64,000 bases of DNA, from the NCBI GenBank assembly GCA_019358985.1, contig JAHHIJ010000003.1, positions 62,001-126,000 on the forward strand. The letters run 5' to 3'. Of the stretch, positions 32,750 to 40,849 are shown piece after piece. The DNA comes from Tolypothrix brevis GSE-NOS-MK-07-07A (lineage in GTDB: Bacteria; Cyanobacteriota; Cyanobacteriia; Cyanobacteriales; Nostocaceae). The notes beneath the pieces were generated by a model. That model made no database searches, was not told where the DNA came from, and saw nothing but the letters and a program-made list of their open reading frames with translations. A program made the translations under genes and the position numbers. The number at the start of each line of letters is the position of its first letter. Position 1 is the first letter of the stretch.

Positions 32750-33469
32750 ATGAGTAAAATTCGTGTGGCTCTGATTGAAGATCATGACCTAACCCGTGTG
32801 GGTATTAAGACAGCACTACTACAAAAGAATGAAGTTGAAGTTGTCGGCGAAGCTGCGACTGCGGCTGAAGGAATGAAAATGTTAAAAACGTTACATCCCG
32901 ACATAGCTATTATAGACATTGGTTTACCAGATAAGGATGGCATTGAGCTAACACGCGAAATCAAATCGGCTGGTAGTAAAGAAAACTTAGAAGTCAAAGT
33001 GTTAATTTTGACATTGCGGGATAATAAAGAAGCGGTTTTGGCAGCTTTTGCGGCTGGGGCTGATTCCTACTGCATGAAAGATATCGGGTTTGATAATTTA
33101 CTTGAAGCAGTGCGAGTGACTTATAATGGCAACTCTTGGATCGATCCAGCGATCGCTCGCATCGTTTTACAACAAGCACAACAAAATCCAACCAAGCCAC
33201 AAGGGCTATCAGCACATAGCAAGAGTTTTGCCCTCAACTCTGATTCTGAAGAAAATGATGCAATTATTGACCCATACACCCTGACAGAAAGAGAGTTAGA
33301 AGTGTTACAGTTAATCGTCGAAGGTTGCAGTAATGCATTAATCGCCGAAAGACTATACATCACTGTCGGAACGGTGAAAACTCATGTCCGAAATATTTTG
33401 AATAAGCTATGCGCTGATGACCGCACCCAAGCAGCAGTCCGCGCTTTGCGTTCTGGCTTAGTGGGATAA
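32750..33469 (+). CDS. NarL/LuxR-family response regulator
   Basis: A ~239-residue response regulator: REC domain with acidic pocket IEDHD and phospho-acceptor Asp56 (AIIDIGLPDKDG), Lys in YCMKDIGF, and a C-terminal LuxR helix-turn-helix (LTERELEVLQLIVEGCSNAL, then VGTVKTHVRNILNKL). It should bind DNA when phosphorylated. The ATG at 32750 was chosen over a TTG two codons upstream. No kinase is adjacent; the next genes encode a REC-GAF-PP2C phosphatase and an anti-sigma-type kinase, so the three may belong to one stress-response module. Confidence 0.92.
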   Translation: MSKIRVALIEDHDLTRVGIKTALLQKNEVEVVGEAATAAEGMKMLKTLHPDIAIIDIGLPDKDGIELTREIKSAGSKENLEVKVLILTLRDNKEAVLAAFAAGADSYCMKDIGFDNLLEAVRVTYNGNSWIDPAIARIVLQQAQQNPTKPQGLSAHSKSFALNSDSEENDAIIDPYTLTERELEVLQLIVEGCSNALIAERLYITVGTVKTHVRNILNKLCADDRTQAAVRALRSGLVG

Positions 33470-33622
33470 AGTTAATCGCAAAGCATAGCTCGGCAATTAA
33501 AGGTAAATTTATACGAATTTATACCTTTAAAGTGGGTATCTTCTCTTTAACGAGGTTAATTATCGAGTGAGATAAATAATTCAGCATCTCGCCATTCAAG
33601 AATCTGAAAAATAAAGTCAAAT

Positions 33623-35293
33623 ATGAGTGAGACAGATGTAGACAAACTAAAGCTCATGGTGGTAGATGATGAGCCAGATAACTTAGATTTACTCTACCGC
33701 ACTTTTAGGCGAGATTTTCAAGTATATAGAGCAAGTGACGCACTAGATGCCATCGAAATCTTAGACAGAGAAGGCGAAATGGCTGTAATTATTTCTGACC
33801 AAAGAATGCCAGAGATGAACGGCACAGAATTTTTTAGTCGCACGGTAGATCGCTTTCCGGATACGATTCGGATTTTGCTGACAGGCTTTACTGATGTAGA
33901 AGATTTGGTAGACGCGATCAACTCCGGTCAGGTGTTTAAGTACATCACTAAACCCTGGAATCCCGATCGCCTGAAAGCAATAGTTGGGCAAGCAATTGAT
34001 ACATATCTGGTGTTGAAGAAACGCACCCAGGAGTTGCGTAACGCTTTGCGGCGAGAATCTTTGTTTAATGCGGTGACAACAGCAATTCGCGAGTCTCTGG
34101 ACTATAGCAGTATGCTGCAAAAGATTGTCACCACCATTGGAGAGAGATTTGAAGCAACTTGTTGTTTACTCAAACCAGTGGAAAGCGATCGCCTCACCCA
34201 AGATAAGTTTTCTTACCAAAACTCCAAAGTTCCTATCAGTTGCTGTACTTTTGACCCCAGCTTTTTGATTGAAAAAGTTATTGAAACACATCAATGTCAG
34301 GTATCTCAAGATACACAACACGGTGGCTATCATCAACTAGTTGTGCCTATAAGCTATCAGCAACATTTGCTAGCAGTTCTTGCTTTATATCAACAAGAAA
34401 GCGATCGCACTTGGCAAGATGAAGATATCCAACTAATTGCCGGAGTCGCCGACCAAGCAGCTTTAGCCCTCTCCCAAGCAAAACTCTATCAACGTCTCCA
34501 AGAAAAGCAACAACAAATCAGCACCGAGTTAGAAGTTGCTCGCCAAATTCAAAATAACCTGCTACGCCAAACCTTGCCTGAAATCAAAGGCGCGAAAATC
34601 CAAGCTTGCTGCCACCCCGCTCGCGAAGTAGGAGGCGATTTTTTTGAAGTTTTTGTTCATCCCAAAGGTGACTTGTGGTTAGCAGTCGGTGACGTTTCCG
34701 GCAAAGGTGTCCCGGCAGCTTTATTCATGTCAAGTGCTATTTCGGTTTTGCGTCGCGAATTATCTGTAGAATTGCCCCCGACGCCAAACGTAATTATGCA
34801 AAATCTCAACCATGCTTTATCTGAGGACTTGATCAGCAACAATTGCTTTATCACCCTCGTTTTAGCTTGTTATACCCCCACCACTAGGGAACTACTTTAC
34901 GCAAATGCTGGTCACATCTATCCCATGCATTGGACAGCAACGGCAAATTTGGCAGAAAATCCCAATTACCTCAAGGTACGCAGCATTCCTTTAGGTATTT
35001 TACCCAAATGGCAAGCAGAGTCTGGTCAATTAGTTCTTTCTATTGGAGATACCTTGTTACTTGCCAGTGATGGTATTACTGAAGCAATGATCTTAAACCA
35101 GACGCAGTTAAACAAAAAAATTGTGGATGGCACACACCCAACTAGCCATTCTATGTTGAATCAAGAAGGTCTTTGGCAACTCTTACAAAGTGAGCCTAAA
35201 CCACTTTCTCTCAACCACTTGCTAGCCCGCATCCAAGCAGACAACAACCTTCAAGAAGATGACCAAACTATTCTCTCACTGGAGGTTATGTAA
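33623..35293 (+). CDS. Response regulator with GAF and SpoIIE-type PP2C phosphatase domains
   Basis: A 556-residue signalling protein. Residues ~10-130 are a REC domain (LMVVDDEPDNLDLLYRTF, phospho-acceptor in AVIISDQRMPEMNG, KYITKPWN). A GAF domain follows (~155-290, including VADQAALALSQAKLYQRL). A coiled coil (QQISTELEVARQIQNNLL) leads to the PP2C_SIG phosphatase (AREVGGDFFEVF, LAVGDVSGKGVPAALFMS, LLLASDGITEAM, EDDQTILSLEV), which keeps the metal-binding Asp/Gly residues. Such proteins dephosphorylate an anti-sigma-factor antagonist. The gene is followed 3 bp later by an RsbW-like kinase, so the two should act as a partner-switching pair; no antagonist (STAS) gene is in view. Confidence 0.93.
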   Translation: MSETDVDKLKLMVVDDEPDNLDLLYRTFRRDFQVYRASDALDAIEILDREGEMAVIISDQRMPEMNGTEFFSRTVDRFPDTIRILLTGFTDVEDLVDAINSGQVFKYITKPWNPDRLKAIVGQAIDTYLVLKKRTQELRNALRRESLFNAVTTAIRESLDYSSMLQKIVTTIGERFEATCCLLKPVESDRLTQDKFSYQNSKVPISCCTFDPSFLIEKVIETHQCQVSQDTQHGGYHQLVVPISYQQHLLAVLALYQQESDRTWQDEDIQLIAGVADQAALALSQAKLYQRLQEKQQQISTELEVARQIQNNLLRQTLPEIKGAKIQACCHPAREVGGDFFEVFVHPKGDLWLAVGDVSGKGVPAALFMSSAISVLRRELSVELPPTPNVIMQNLNHALSEDLISNNCFITLVLACYTPTTRELLYANAGHIYPMHWTATANLAENPNYLKVRSIPLGILPKWQAESGQLVLSIGDTLLLASDGITEAMILNQTQLNKKIVDGTHPTSHSMLNQEGLWQLLQSEPKPLSLNHLLARIQADNNLQEDDQTILSLEVM

Positions 35294-35296
35294 CTA

Positions 35297-35722
35297 ATGA
35301 AAAGTGAGCTTCATGTACCAAGTGATTTGAAGTTTTTAAGTATCGTTGAAAACTGGCTATTAGGATGCTTACAAATCCAGCTAGGAGAAACAGTTGATTG
35401 GTCACAGTTATCAAATCGTTTGCGGCTAGCTTTGGTGGAAGCTTACTCAAACGCAGTACGTCACGCTCACAAAGATCAACCCAATGCGCCGATTTTAATT
35501 CGCTTGGAACTCAAAGACCAAGATATAGCCCTAGAAGTTTGGGATCGCGGTGAAGGCTTTGATATGTCTACTTACTTTCCTCCCAACCCACTGGACAAGC
35601 AAGAAGGTGGTTATGGTTGGCTGATTATGCATCGTTTAATGGATAAAGTAGAATACCAGTTGCAGAGTGGTGGTGGTAACTGTCTCAAGTTAGAAGTCAC
35701 TCTGCCTGAACTAGGCAAATAA
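35297..35722 (+). CDS. Anti-sigma regulatory factor (RsbW-like serine kinase)
   Basis: A 141-residue GHKL-fold kinase of the RsbW/SpoIIAB type, which binds a sigma factor and phosphorylates an antagonist. The N box is LRLALVEAYSNAVRHAH with the conserved Glu and Asn, and the G boxes are EVWDRGEGFDMSTY and GGYGWLIMHRLMDKVEY. It starts 3 bp after the PP2C phosphatase stop, clear evidence of one transcript and a shared pathway. The partner sigma factor and STAS antagonist are elsewhere in the genome. Confidence 0.92.
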   Translation: MKSELHVPSDLKFLSIVENWLLGCLQIQLGETVDWSQLSNRLRLALVEAYSNAVRHAHKDQPNAPILIRLELKDQDIALEVWDRGEGFDMSTYFPPNPLDKQEGGYGWLIMHRLMDKVEYQLQSGGGNCLKLEVTLPELGK

Positions 35723-35810
35723 GCCAGAAGATTAGAAAAACTATGCTCTCGTAGTGGACACTTCAGTGCGCAAATAAAGCGATAAATCGCTTACTACGTA
35801 TTCTATATAT

Positions 35811-35945
35811 TGAGAGACGTTCCGCCGGAACGTCTCTACGTGTATTTAATATACATAGGCGTGGAAATGAACTATGCGTTGCCCCAAACCCTTGTAGAGA
35901 CGTAGCACTGCTACGTCTCTACATTGTTTTCTGGAGATGTCTAAT
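35811..35945. repeat. Two dispersed palindromes and a partial MITE
   Basis: 35811-35839 carries a GTTCCGCCGGAAC-core palindrome and 35894-35922 a GTAGCACTGCTAC-core palindrome. The latter sits in a tatgcgttgcc...ggagatgtctaat element (35871-35945) related to those at 17833 and 24610. A fragment ggaatctgctgtata (35951-35965) resembles the right end of the 110-bp MITE. Confidence 0.7.
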
Positions 35946-35969
35946 AACAACGGAATCTGCTGTATACTG

Positions 35970-36395
35970 TCATCGTCGCAGATTTAGCAATTCTTGAGGA
36001 GAAGCTAAAAGTTTGATTTTGGTAAATTGAATTTGCCGTTGTTGGTTGAGGATAAACAGCCACATGACGTTGACACCGCACCAAGTAGTTTGTGCTTTTC
36101 CACTTATGTGAAATTCGATTTGATTATGAGCCAAATTTTCGGCTATTCCTTGACAAGGTTCGGCTTTAATGCATTGAGCTTCTTGTTTTAAATAAGTAGC
36201 GATCGCATCTTGCCCCACAATACCAGACTCAAACGGTGGTTGCATCACACCATCCGACGCAAACAAGCGAGCAACCTCATCAAACTCTCCTGCGTTTAAA
36301 CTTTCAAAATAACGCAGTATCACAGGTTCGGTAATTCCCTCAATCTGGAATTTATCAGCTTGCGTAGTCGCAATAGTTGATTTTTCTGAAAGCAT
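35970..36395 (-). CDS. OCP C-terminal-domain homologue (CTDH), carotenoid-binding NTF2-fold protein
   Basis: A ~141-residue NTF2-like protein matching the C-terminal domain of the orange carotenoid protein. Diagnostic segments are FQIEGITEPVILRYFESLNAGEF in its IEGITEP part, PPFESGIVGQDAIATYLKQEAQ, TTWCGVNVMWLF and the closing IKLLASPQELLNLRR. CTDHs bind canthaxanthin-like ketocarotenoids as homodimers and pass carotenoid to helical carotenoid proteins, protecting against singlet oxygen. Several Cys are present (in AQCIKAEPCQG and TWCGVN), consistent with the redox-active Cys described for Anabaena CTDH. The ATG at 36395 is preferred to one four codons upstream. No HCP or OCP gene is in this window. 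Confidence 0.85.
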   Translation of the reverse strand: MLSEKSTIATTQADKFQIEGITEPVILRYFESLNAGEFDEVARLFASDGVMQPPFESGIVGQDAIATYLKQEAQCIKAEPCQGIAENLAHNQIEFHISGKAQTTWCGVNVMWLFILNQQRQIQFTKIKLLASPQELLNLRR

Positions 36396-36600
36396 ATGGT
36401 GATACAAGTGAAGATTTAATCAATCTAGAATTAAAAGCTACAGAAAACCTGCTACTAAAGAAATATTTTCGAGCGTGAAAAAAGCCGTACTTAGTTTTTT
36501 GCATCTCGTATTTTTGTCTAGCAACACGCTGATTACAGTGGCAAATGAAGAGTATTGAAGTGTTAGGATATTATAGTCGGCGCTCTAATTACCGCTGTAA

Positions 36601-37089
36601 ATGGACAAAGCATTAGATGAAACGCTTTCTATCAAGATTGCTCAAAGCGTAAAAAGCAAAGCTAGAACTCCGTTTGACAATGCTTACAAAGCAGCATTAG
36701 CGACTGAGGGAGCAACTTATGTGCAGGGCTTTTTAGTTATTGGTCGCAAGTCTTACCAACCGATTGAACATGCTTGGATTGAGTTAAGCAATACCGACTG
36801 CAACGACTCTGTTGTCAGCATTATCGATCCTACCCTACCGCACCTGAATAAAAATGAGCAGGAGTTTTGGTACTTTCCAGCACAAAGCTTGAGCGTGAAA
36901 AAACTGAAAGCAATAATCGAAGAATCGAAAGAAGATTATCCAGAAGATGAACCACTACCAGTTTATGGTGCAGCACCTTATGAATATTATGGTGATGTGA
37001 TGTTAGGTGGTAAAGACTACTTAGATGCATATCAAGCAGCAGAAGCTAAGTCTCAAGAATTCAACCACTCAAACCCTGACCTTAACTAA
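36601..37089 (+). CDS. Hypothetical protein
   Basis: A 162-residue protein I do not recognise. It has an N-terminal helix (MDKALDETLSIKIAQSVKSK), a central region with the pattern TYVQGFLVIGRKSYQPIEHAWIELS, where a conserved-looking His-Ala-Trp follows a beta strand, and an acidic C-terminal part (ESKEDYPEDEPLPVYG) with several Tyr. No signal peptide or transmembrane helix. The start ATG (36601) lacks a strong ribosome-binding site. It stands alone at the border of the degraded TpsB/haemagglutinin zone. Confidence 0.65.
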   Translation: MDKALDETLSIKIAQSVKSKARTPFDNAYKAALATEGATYVQGFLVIGRKSYQPIEHAWIELSNTDCNDSVVSIIDPTLPHLNKNEQEFWYFPAQSLSVKKLKAIIEESKEDYPEDEPLPVYGAAPYEYYGDVMLGGKDYLDAYQAAEAKSQEFNHSNPDLN

Positions 37090-37243
37090 CACTAATTCTC
37101 TGTGACGTTGCGCTTAATATCGCAATACCGTAGAAGGGTATCGCTCTACAAAAACTAAGACCTGGGGTTGTTCCTAAGCATCAAATACCATTAGGACAGT
37201 TAGGATAGTTTACTGGGTTAATATTAGTTTTACCAATAAGATT

Positions 37244-37478
37244 GGCGGAGTGCTGCAATTGACACCCTTCGTTGATGTTGGCAAAGGCTGGAATTTGAGG
37301 GGGCGAAAATCCATCACCGAGTACGCTTGTTAGTACTGGGTTAGGGCTGTTGTGGAAACAAGGTGATACTTTTTCAGCCCGTTTAGATTGGGGTATTCCC
37401 CTGATATCGGTGGACGGTGAAAAGCGATCGCTCCAGGAAAATGGGCTGTATTTCTCGGTGCGCTATTCGCCGTTTTAA
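37244..37478 (+). pseudogene. TpsB (ShlB/FhaC/HecB) transporter, C-terminal remnant with frameshift
   Basis: The frame first reads GGVLQLTPFVDVGKGWNLRG to a TAG, then continues in another frame as TGLGLLWKQGDTFSARLDWG and ENGLYFSVRYSPF with the stop immediately after the terminal Phe. This is the beta-barrel end of two-partner-secretion outer-membrane transporters, including the conserved final Phe recognised by the BAM machinery. The rest of the gene is missing upstream. It is one of several remnants of a two-partner secretion locus in 37-46 kb. Confidence 0.85.
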
Positions 37479-37484
37479 GTAGTC

Positions 37485-37595
37485 ATACAGCACCCTATCG
37501 CCTTAATCGAATACACGTAGAGACTATTCTGTGCTACGTCTCTACAAAGTTTTGGGTTTTATATATGTACTTCCTAAGGAGTGAAATCTGCTGTA
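37485..37595. mobile_element. MITE-like element, copy C
   Basis: Diverged copy of the 110-bp element: left end atacagca, right module gtacttcctaaggagtgaaa ending in ctgctgta, with an asymmetric palindrome (gtagagactattctgtgct) in the middle. It starts 7 bp after the TpsB remnant stop. Confidence 0.75.
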
Positions 37596-37613
37596 ATAAT
37601 TCTTCATTCGTAA

Positions 37614-38231
37614 TTACGAATTATTCAATATTCCCACCAAAATACTTACTAATATGGTGATTTCTTCTGGTACTCGATACAACTTCAAATCTTCAGTAAT
37701 TTGCTGACTTTGACGATGATAAATACCAAAGCGCCAATCTTCCCCCGTAGTTACTGCTCCATATAAAATAGGTGTTTCGGATCGCGTCCATTGGTCTAAA
37801 GCAATTAATTCGACTGCAAGCTGAGTAAATCCCCGACTTAAATCAGCTTGCTTGGCTTCTATTACTAGTAGTTCCTTGCCTTGACTCATGTAATAATCCA
37901 AACGACCTTGCAATCGCGCATTAACATTAATTGGATACTCAATATTTAACTGAGTTTGAGTAATTTCACATACTTCTAGGAGAATGGGAGCAATAATTGC
38001 TTGTTTACGAGCATCCTCACTTAATAATTTTACCCGTGCAAAGTTGCGATTAATAATACTAGTAAGGGATACGATCGCATCCTCTGAAATTTCCAAAGTT
38101 GGTAATTGCAATCTTTCGCGATTGTAGCCACATCCAAGTTCAGCCAGGATATCTTCCGGGGAGAAAGACAAGTCAAAATATTTGCTAAAGGTATAGGTTT
38201 GGTTAGGCTGAAGAATCTGGGGACGATTCAT
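37614..38231 (-). CDS. PD-(D/E)XK nuclease-like hypothetical protein
   Basis: A 205-residue protein with the core of the PD-(D/E)XK fold: LQGRLDYYMSQGKELLVIEAKQADLSRGFTQLAVEL, where a conserved Asp is followed after about a dozen residues by Glu-Ala-Lys and a helix containing Gln. The N-terminal half (YFDLSFSPEDILAELGCGYNR) is family-specific. Such proteins are common in cyanobacteria and may be nucleases or inactive relatives of restriction endonucleases. It is similar in layout, though not in sequence, to the protein at 38675-39280 on the opposite strand. No methyltransferase is adjacent. Confidence 0.65.
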   Translation of the reverse strand: MNRPQILQPNQTYTFSKYFDLSFSPEDILAELGCGYNRERLQLPTLEISEDAIVSLTSIINRNFARVKLLSEDARKQAIIAPILLEVCEITQTQLNIEYPINVNARLQGRLDYYMSQGKELLVIEAKQADLSRGFTQLAVELIALDQWTRSETPILYGAVTTGEDWRFGIYHRQSQQITEDLKLYRVPEEITILVSILVGILNNS

Positions 38232-38368
38232 AATTAGTTTTGACCGCTATTGCTCATTTATACTATCGCAGCCAAAAAGAAAGCGATCGCCCAACTAGAG
38301 CCTAAATTTATTTTTGTAGTACAAATTTATTAATTAGTTTTGAATGTTCTAAATCATACTTTTGAGGG

Positions 38369-38626
38369 AAAACTAATACTATAACAAATTTCAATTCTGG
38401 AAGGGCTGGCAATCTCAATATTGTTGCATCAAATATAGCTCTTACAGATGGAGGTGGAATTAATACCGTCAACTTTGGACGTGGGGATACTGGAAATTTA
38501 GATATAAATGCTACTTCTCTACTAGTTAATAATCAGGGTAAACTGATTGCAAATACAGCTTCTAATACAGGCGGTAACATCAACTTAAATCTACAATCTG
38601 CTTTAATTATAGGGATTTCCAGATAA
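38369..38626 (+). pseudogene. Filamentous-haemagglutinin fragment
   Basis: An open frame of about 85 codons without a proper start reads NFNSGRAGNLNIVASNIALT, GGGINTVNFGRGDTGNLDIN, ATSLLVNNQGKLIANTASN and TGGNINLNLQSALII, the right-handed beta-helix repeat pattern of cyanobacterial two-partner-secretion exoproteins. Both ends of the gene are missing. It supports the view that a TpsA exoprotein gene once stood here next to the TpsB remnant. Confidence 0.8.
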
Positions 38627-38674
38627 CATAATACTGTATTCAATTAGAAATCTTCTAAACAAAGTGATGGCTCT

Positions 38675-39280
38675 ATGTCTTACAGCGAGTTTAGTCTAGC
38701 TAAAGCCAAACAAGCTTTTGGCTTAACTACGTTAGAAAAACGCGATATTTTCGCTGCGGTTGCCGAATTAGCTGCCAGTAATTTACTCACAGAGACACTC
38801 AATTATAACAAGGCGATCGCCTTGGGTAGTAACAGTGAAAAAGCCCGTTCTGAATTAATTATTGCGCCAATTTTAGTTGATTTACGCCGACAATTAAACG
38901 AGCAAATTAGTTTATTTTCTGGGGTAGATTTTACTGTTGACGAAACCAAAGGATTAAATGGTATTTGTGATTTTATCATTACCCAATCTCCAGAAATGTT
39001 GATTGTGACAGCACCAGTAATTACGGTTGTAGAAGCGAAAAAAGAGAATATTAATGGAGGTTTTGGTCAATGTGCAGCAGAAATGGTAGCAGCCCAAATT
39101 TTTAATCAGCAAGCGGCAATAGAAATTAAAACAATTTACGGTGCAGTGACAACAGGCAGCATTTGGCAATTCCTGAAACTGGAAGGACAAATATTAACGA
39201 TTGATTTGAGTGAATATTATCTCAAAGATGTGAATAAAATTCTCGGTATTTTAGCTAGTGGTATTTTTCTAGAAACATAA
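38675..39280 (+). CDS. PD-(D/E)XK nuclease-like hypothetical protein
   Basis: A 201-residue protein with the pattern LNGICDFIITQSPEMLIVTA followed by VITVVEAKKENINGGFGQCAAEMVAA: an Asp, then Glu-Ala-Lys-Lys and a helix with conserved Gln/Glu, typical of PD-(D/E)XK enzymes. The N-terminus (LAKAKQAFGL) and middle (KARSELIIAPILVDLRRQL) resemble other cyanobacterial proteins annotated only as hypothetical. The role is unknown; DNA cleavage is possible but unproven. It is followed 41 bp later by a Uma2-family gene on the same strand. Confidence 0.7.
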   Translation: MSYSEFSLAKAKQAFGLTTLEKRDIFAAVAELAASNLLTETLNYNKAIALGSNSEKARSELIIAPILVDLRRQLNEQISLFSGVDFTVDETKGLNGICDFIITQSPEMLIVTAPVITVVEAKKENINGGFGQCAAEMVAAQIFNQQAAIEIKTIYGAVTTGSIWQFLKLEGQILTIDLSEYYLKDVNKILGILASGIFLET

Positions 39281-39321
39281 ACAACTGATACCGTAAAGTC
39301 AAAACAAGCGGAGGTTTTGAT

Positions 39322-39939
39322 ATGGCTCAAGCTTTACCCAAACTATTTACCTTTGAAGAATTTATCGCATGGCTGCCGGAAAACACTCTTAAGCGTTATG
39401 AATTACACGATGGGATAATTGTAGAAATGTCTCAACCGAGTGGAAAACATGAAAAAGTTACGGGATTTTTAGCAGGGGAAATTACCGTTGAATATAAGCG
39501 ATTAAAATTGCCCTACTTTATCCCCAAAACAGCATTAGTGAAACCACCGAGAAAATCTTCGGGTTACTCGCCAGATGTGGTTTTAATCAACGATGCTAAT
39601 CTACACAATGAGGAATTTTGGGAAAAAGAATCTACCGTGACTCAAAGTGAATCCATTCCCTTGGTAATTGAGGTTGTGAGTACAAACTGGGAAGACGATT
39701 ATTACACCAAATTAGGTAATTACGAGGCAATGAAGATTCCTGAATATTGGATCGTTGATTATGCAGCTTTGGGGGCAAGAAAATTTATTGGTAATCCTAA
39801 ACAACCAACGATTTCTATTTATCATCTAGTTGATGAAGAATATCAAGTCGCTCAATTTAGAAATTTTGAACCTATTATATCCCCTACTTTTCCCAATTTA
39901 AACCTGACTGCTAATCAGATTTTTAATGGTGCTTTGTAG
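39322..39939 (+). CDS. Uma2-family putative endonuclease (DUF820)
   Basis: A 205-residue Uma2 protein. This family has a PD-(D/E)XK-like fold and is greatly expanded in cyanobacteria; its function is not established. Signatures: FTFEEFIAWLPENTLKRYEL near the N-terminus, SGYSPDVVLINDAN with the Asp, SIPLVIEVVSTNWEDDYYTK with the Glu-Val and the typical following helix, and IPEYWIVDYAA. A good ribosome-binding site (gcggaggt) precedes the ATG. Confidence 0.88.
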   Translation: MAQALPKLFTFEEFIAWLPENTLKRYELHDGIIVEMSQPSGKHEKVTGFLAGEITVEYKRLKLPYFIPKTALVKPPRKSSGYSPDVVLINDANLHNEEFWEKESTVTQSESIPLVIEVVSTNWEDDYYTKLGNYEAMKIPEYWIVDYAALGARKFIGNPKQPTISIYHLVDEEYQVAQFRNFEPIISPTFPNLNLTANQIFNGAL

Positions 39940-40007
39940 AGCAATAAAGCTCAGGTGCAACAAACATTAACCTGTGTTGCTGTTTCCAGGAGTTAATTTT
40001 TCTAGAA

Positions 40008-40703
40008 CTAACCATCTAATTCCCCAAAGCGATCGCGATACTGCTGTAGCAGTGCTTGCATATCTTGCAATTGTTGCTCCGCCTGCTCTGCCCGTTGACG
40101 TTCCTGTTCTGCTCGTTGACGTTCCTGCTCTGCCCGTTGCTCCAACTCCACTGGACTCAAAAATTGCCGCCCATCTGGTCGGTAAATCACCAGTTCATGG
40201 TTGCCCACCGCAAACCGAATCCCCAACAGAGGACTCGTCCACCCATCCATATTAGCAATCGGTAACAACTGTTCATCTTGCCGTCGCCAACCTTTTAGCT
40301 CATAGCGGTCTGGGTCATACTGATAATATTCTTCTACCCCATAAGTTTGGTAAAATTCTAGCTTGCGTTCCATCTCCTCTGCATTGTTGCTAGGCGAGAG
40401 AATTTCGTATACCACTTGTGGGGCAATGTTGTCTTCCTGCCACTGTTTGTAAGACCCCCGCCGTCCTTTAGGTCTACCAAACACTACCATTGTATCCGGT
40501 GCAACGGGTGAGATTAAGCGCGATTTCACCGGGAACCAGAGCAAATCTCCCGCTACAAACACGTTAGGTTCATCAGCAAATAGTATTTCCAGATTTTCCT
40601 TAATTAGGACGATCCAACGAAACTGTTCGGTATTGTCTGCCATTGGCTTGCCGTCGCTGTCAGGGAAATGCAAATCTGTATCGCTGCGAAAGAAGGTCGT
40701 CAT
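40008..40703 (-). CDS. Uma2-family putative endonuclease with C-terminal coiled coil
   Basis: A 231-residue Uma2/DUF820 protein. The core has VFVAGDLLWFPVK, PDTMVVFGRPKGRRGSYKQW with the conserved Pro-Asp, QVVYEILSPSNNAEEMERKLEFY and GVEEYYQYDP. The C-terminus is a Glu/Arg/Gln-rich coiled coil of repeated QERQRAEQE units, a frequent tail in this family. It converges on the plus-strand Uma2 gene at 39322 with a 68-bp gap. Function unknown. Confidence 0.88.
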   Translation of the reverse strand: MTTFFRSDTDLHFPDSDGKPMADNTEQFRWIVLIKENLEILFADEPNVFVAGDLLWFPVKSRLISPVAPDTMVVFGRPKGRRGSYKQWQEDNIAPQVVYEILSPSNNAEEMERKLEFYQTYGVEEYYQYDPDRYELKGWRRQDEQLLPIANMDGWTSPLLGIRFAVGNHELVIYRPDGRQFLSPVELEQRAEQERQRAEQERQRAEQAEQQLQDMQALLQQYRDRFGELDG

Positions 40704-40849
40704 AGGTTAACCCGGAATGACACAGTATTTTAATTTTATGCGATCGCCCACGACGTGATAGATCCCATTAGAACTTGGGCAATATAACTCTGTTGATATC
40801 TCAAATACCTTTACTGTGAGTGTTCAAAATAAAATCTTGGTAATTATTT

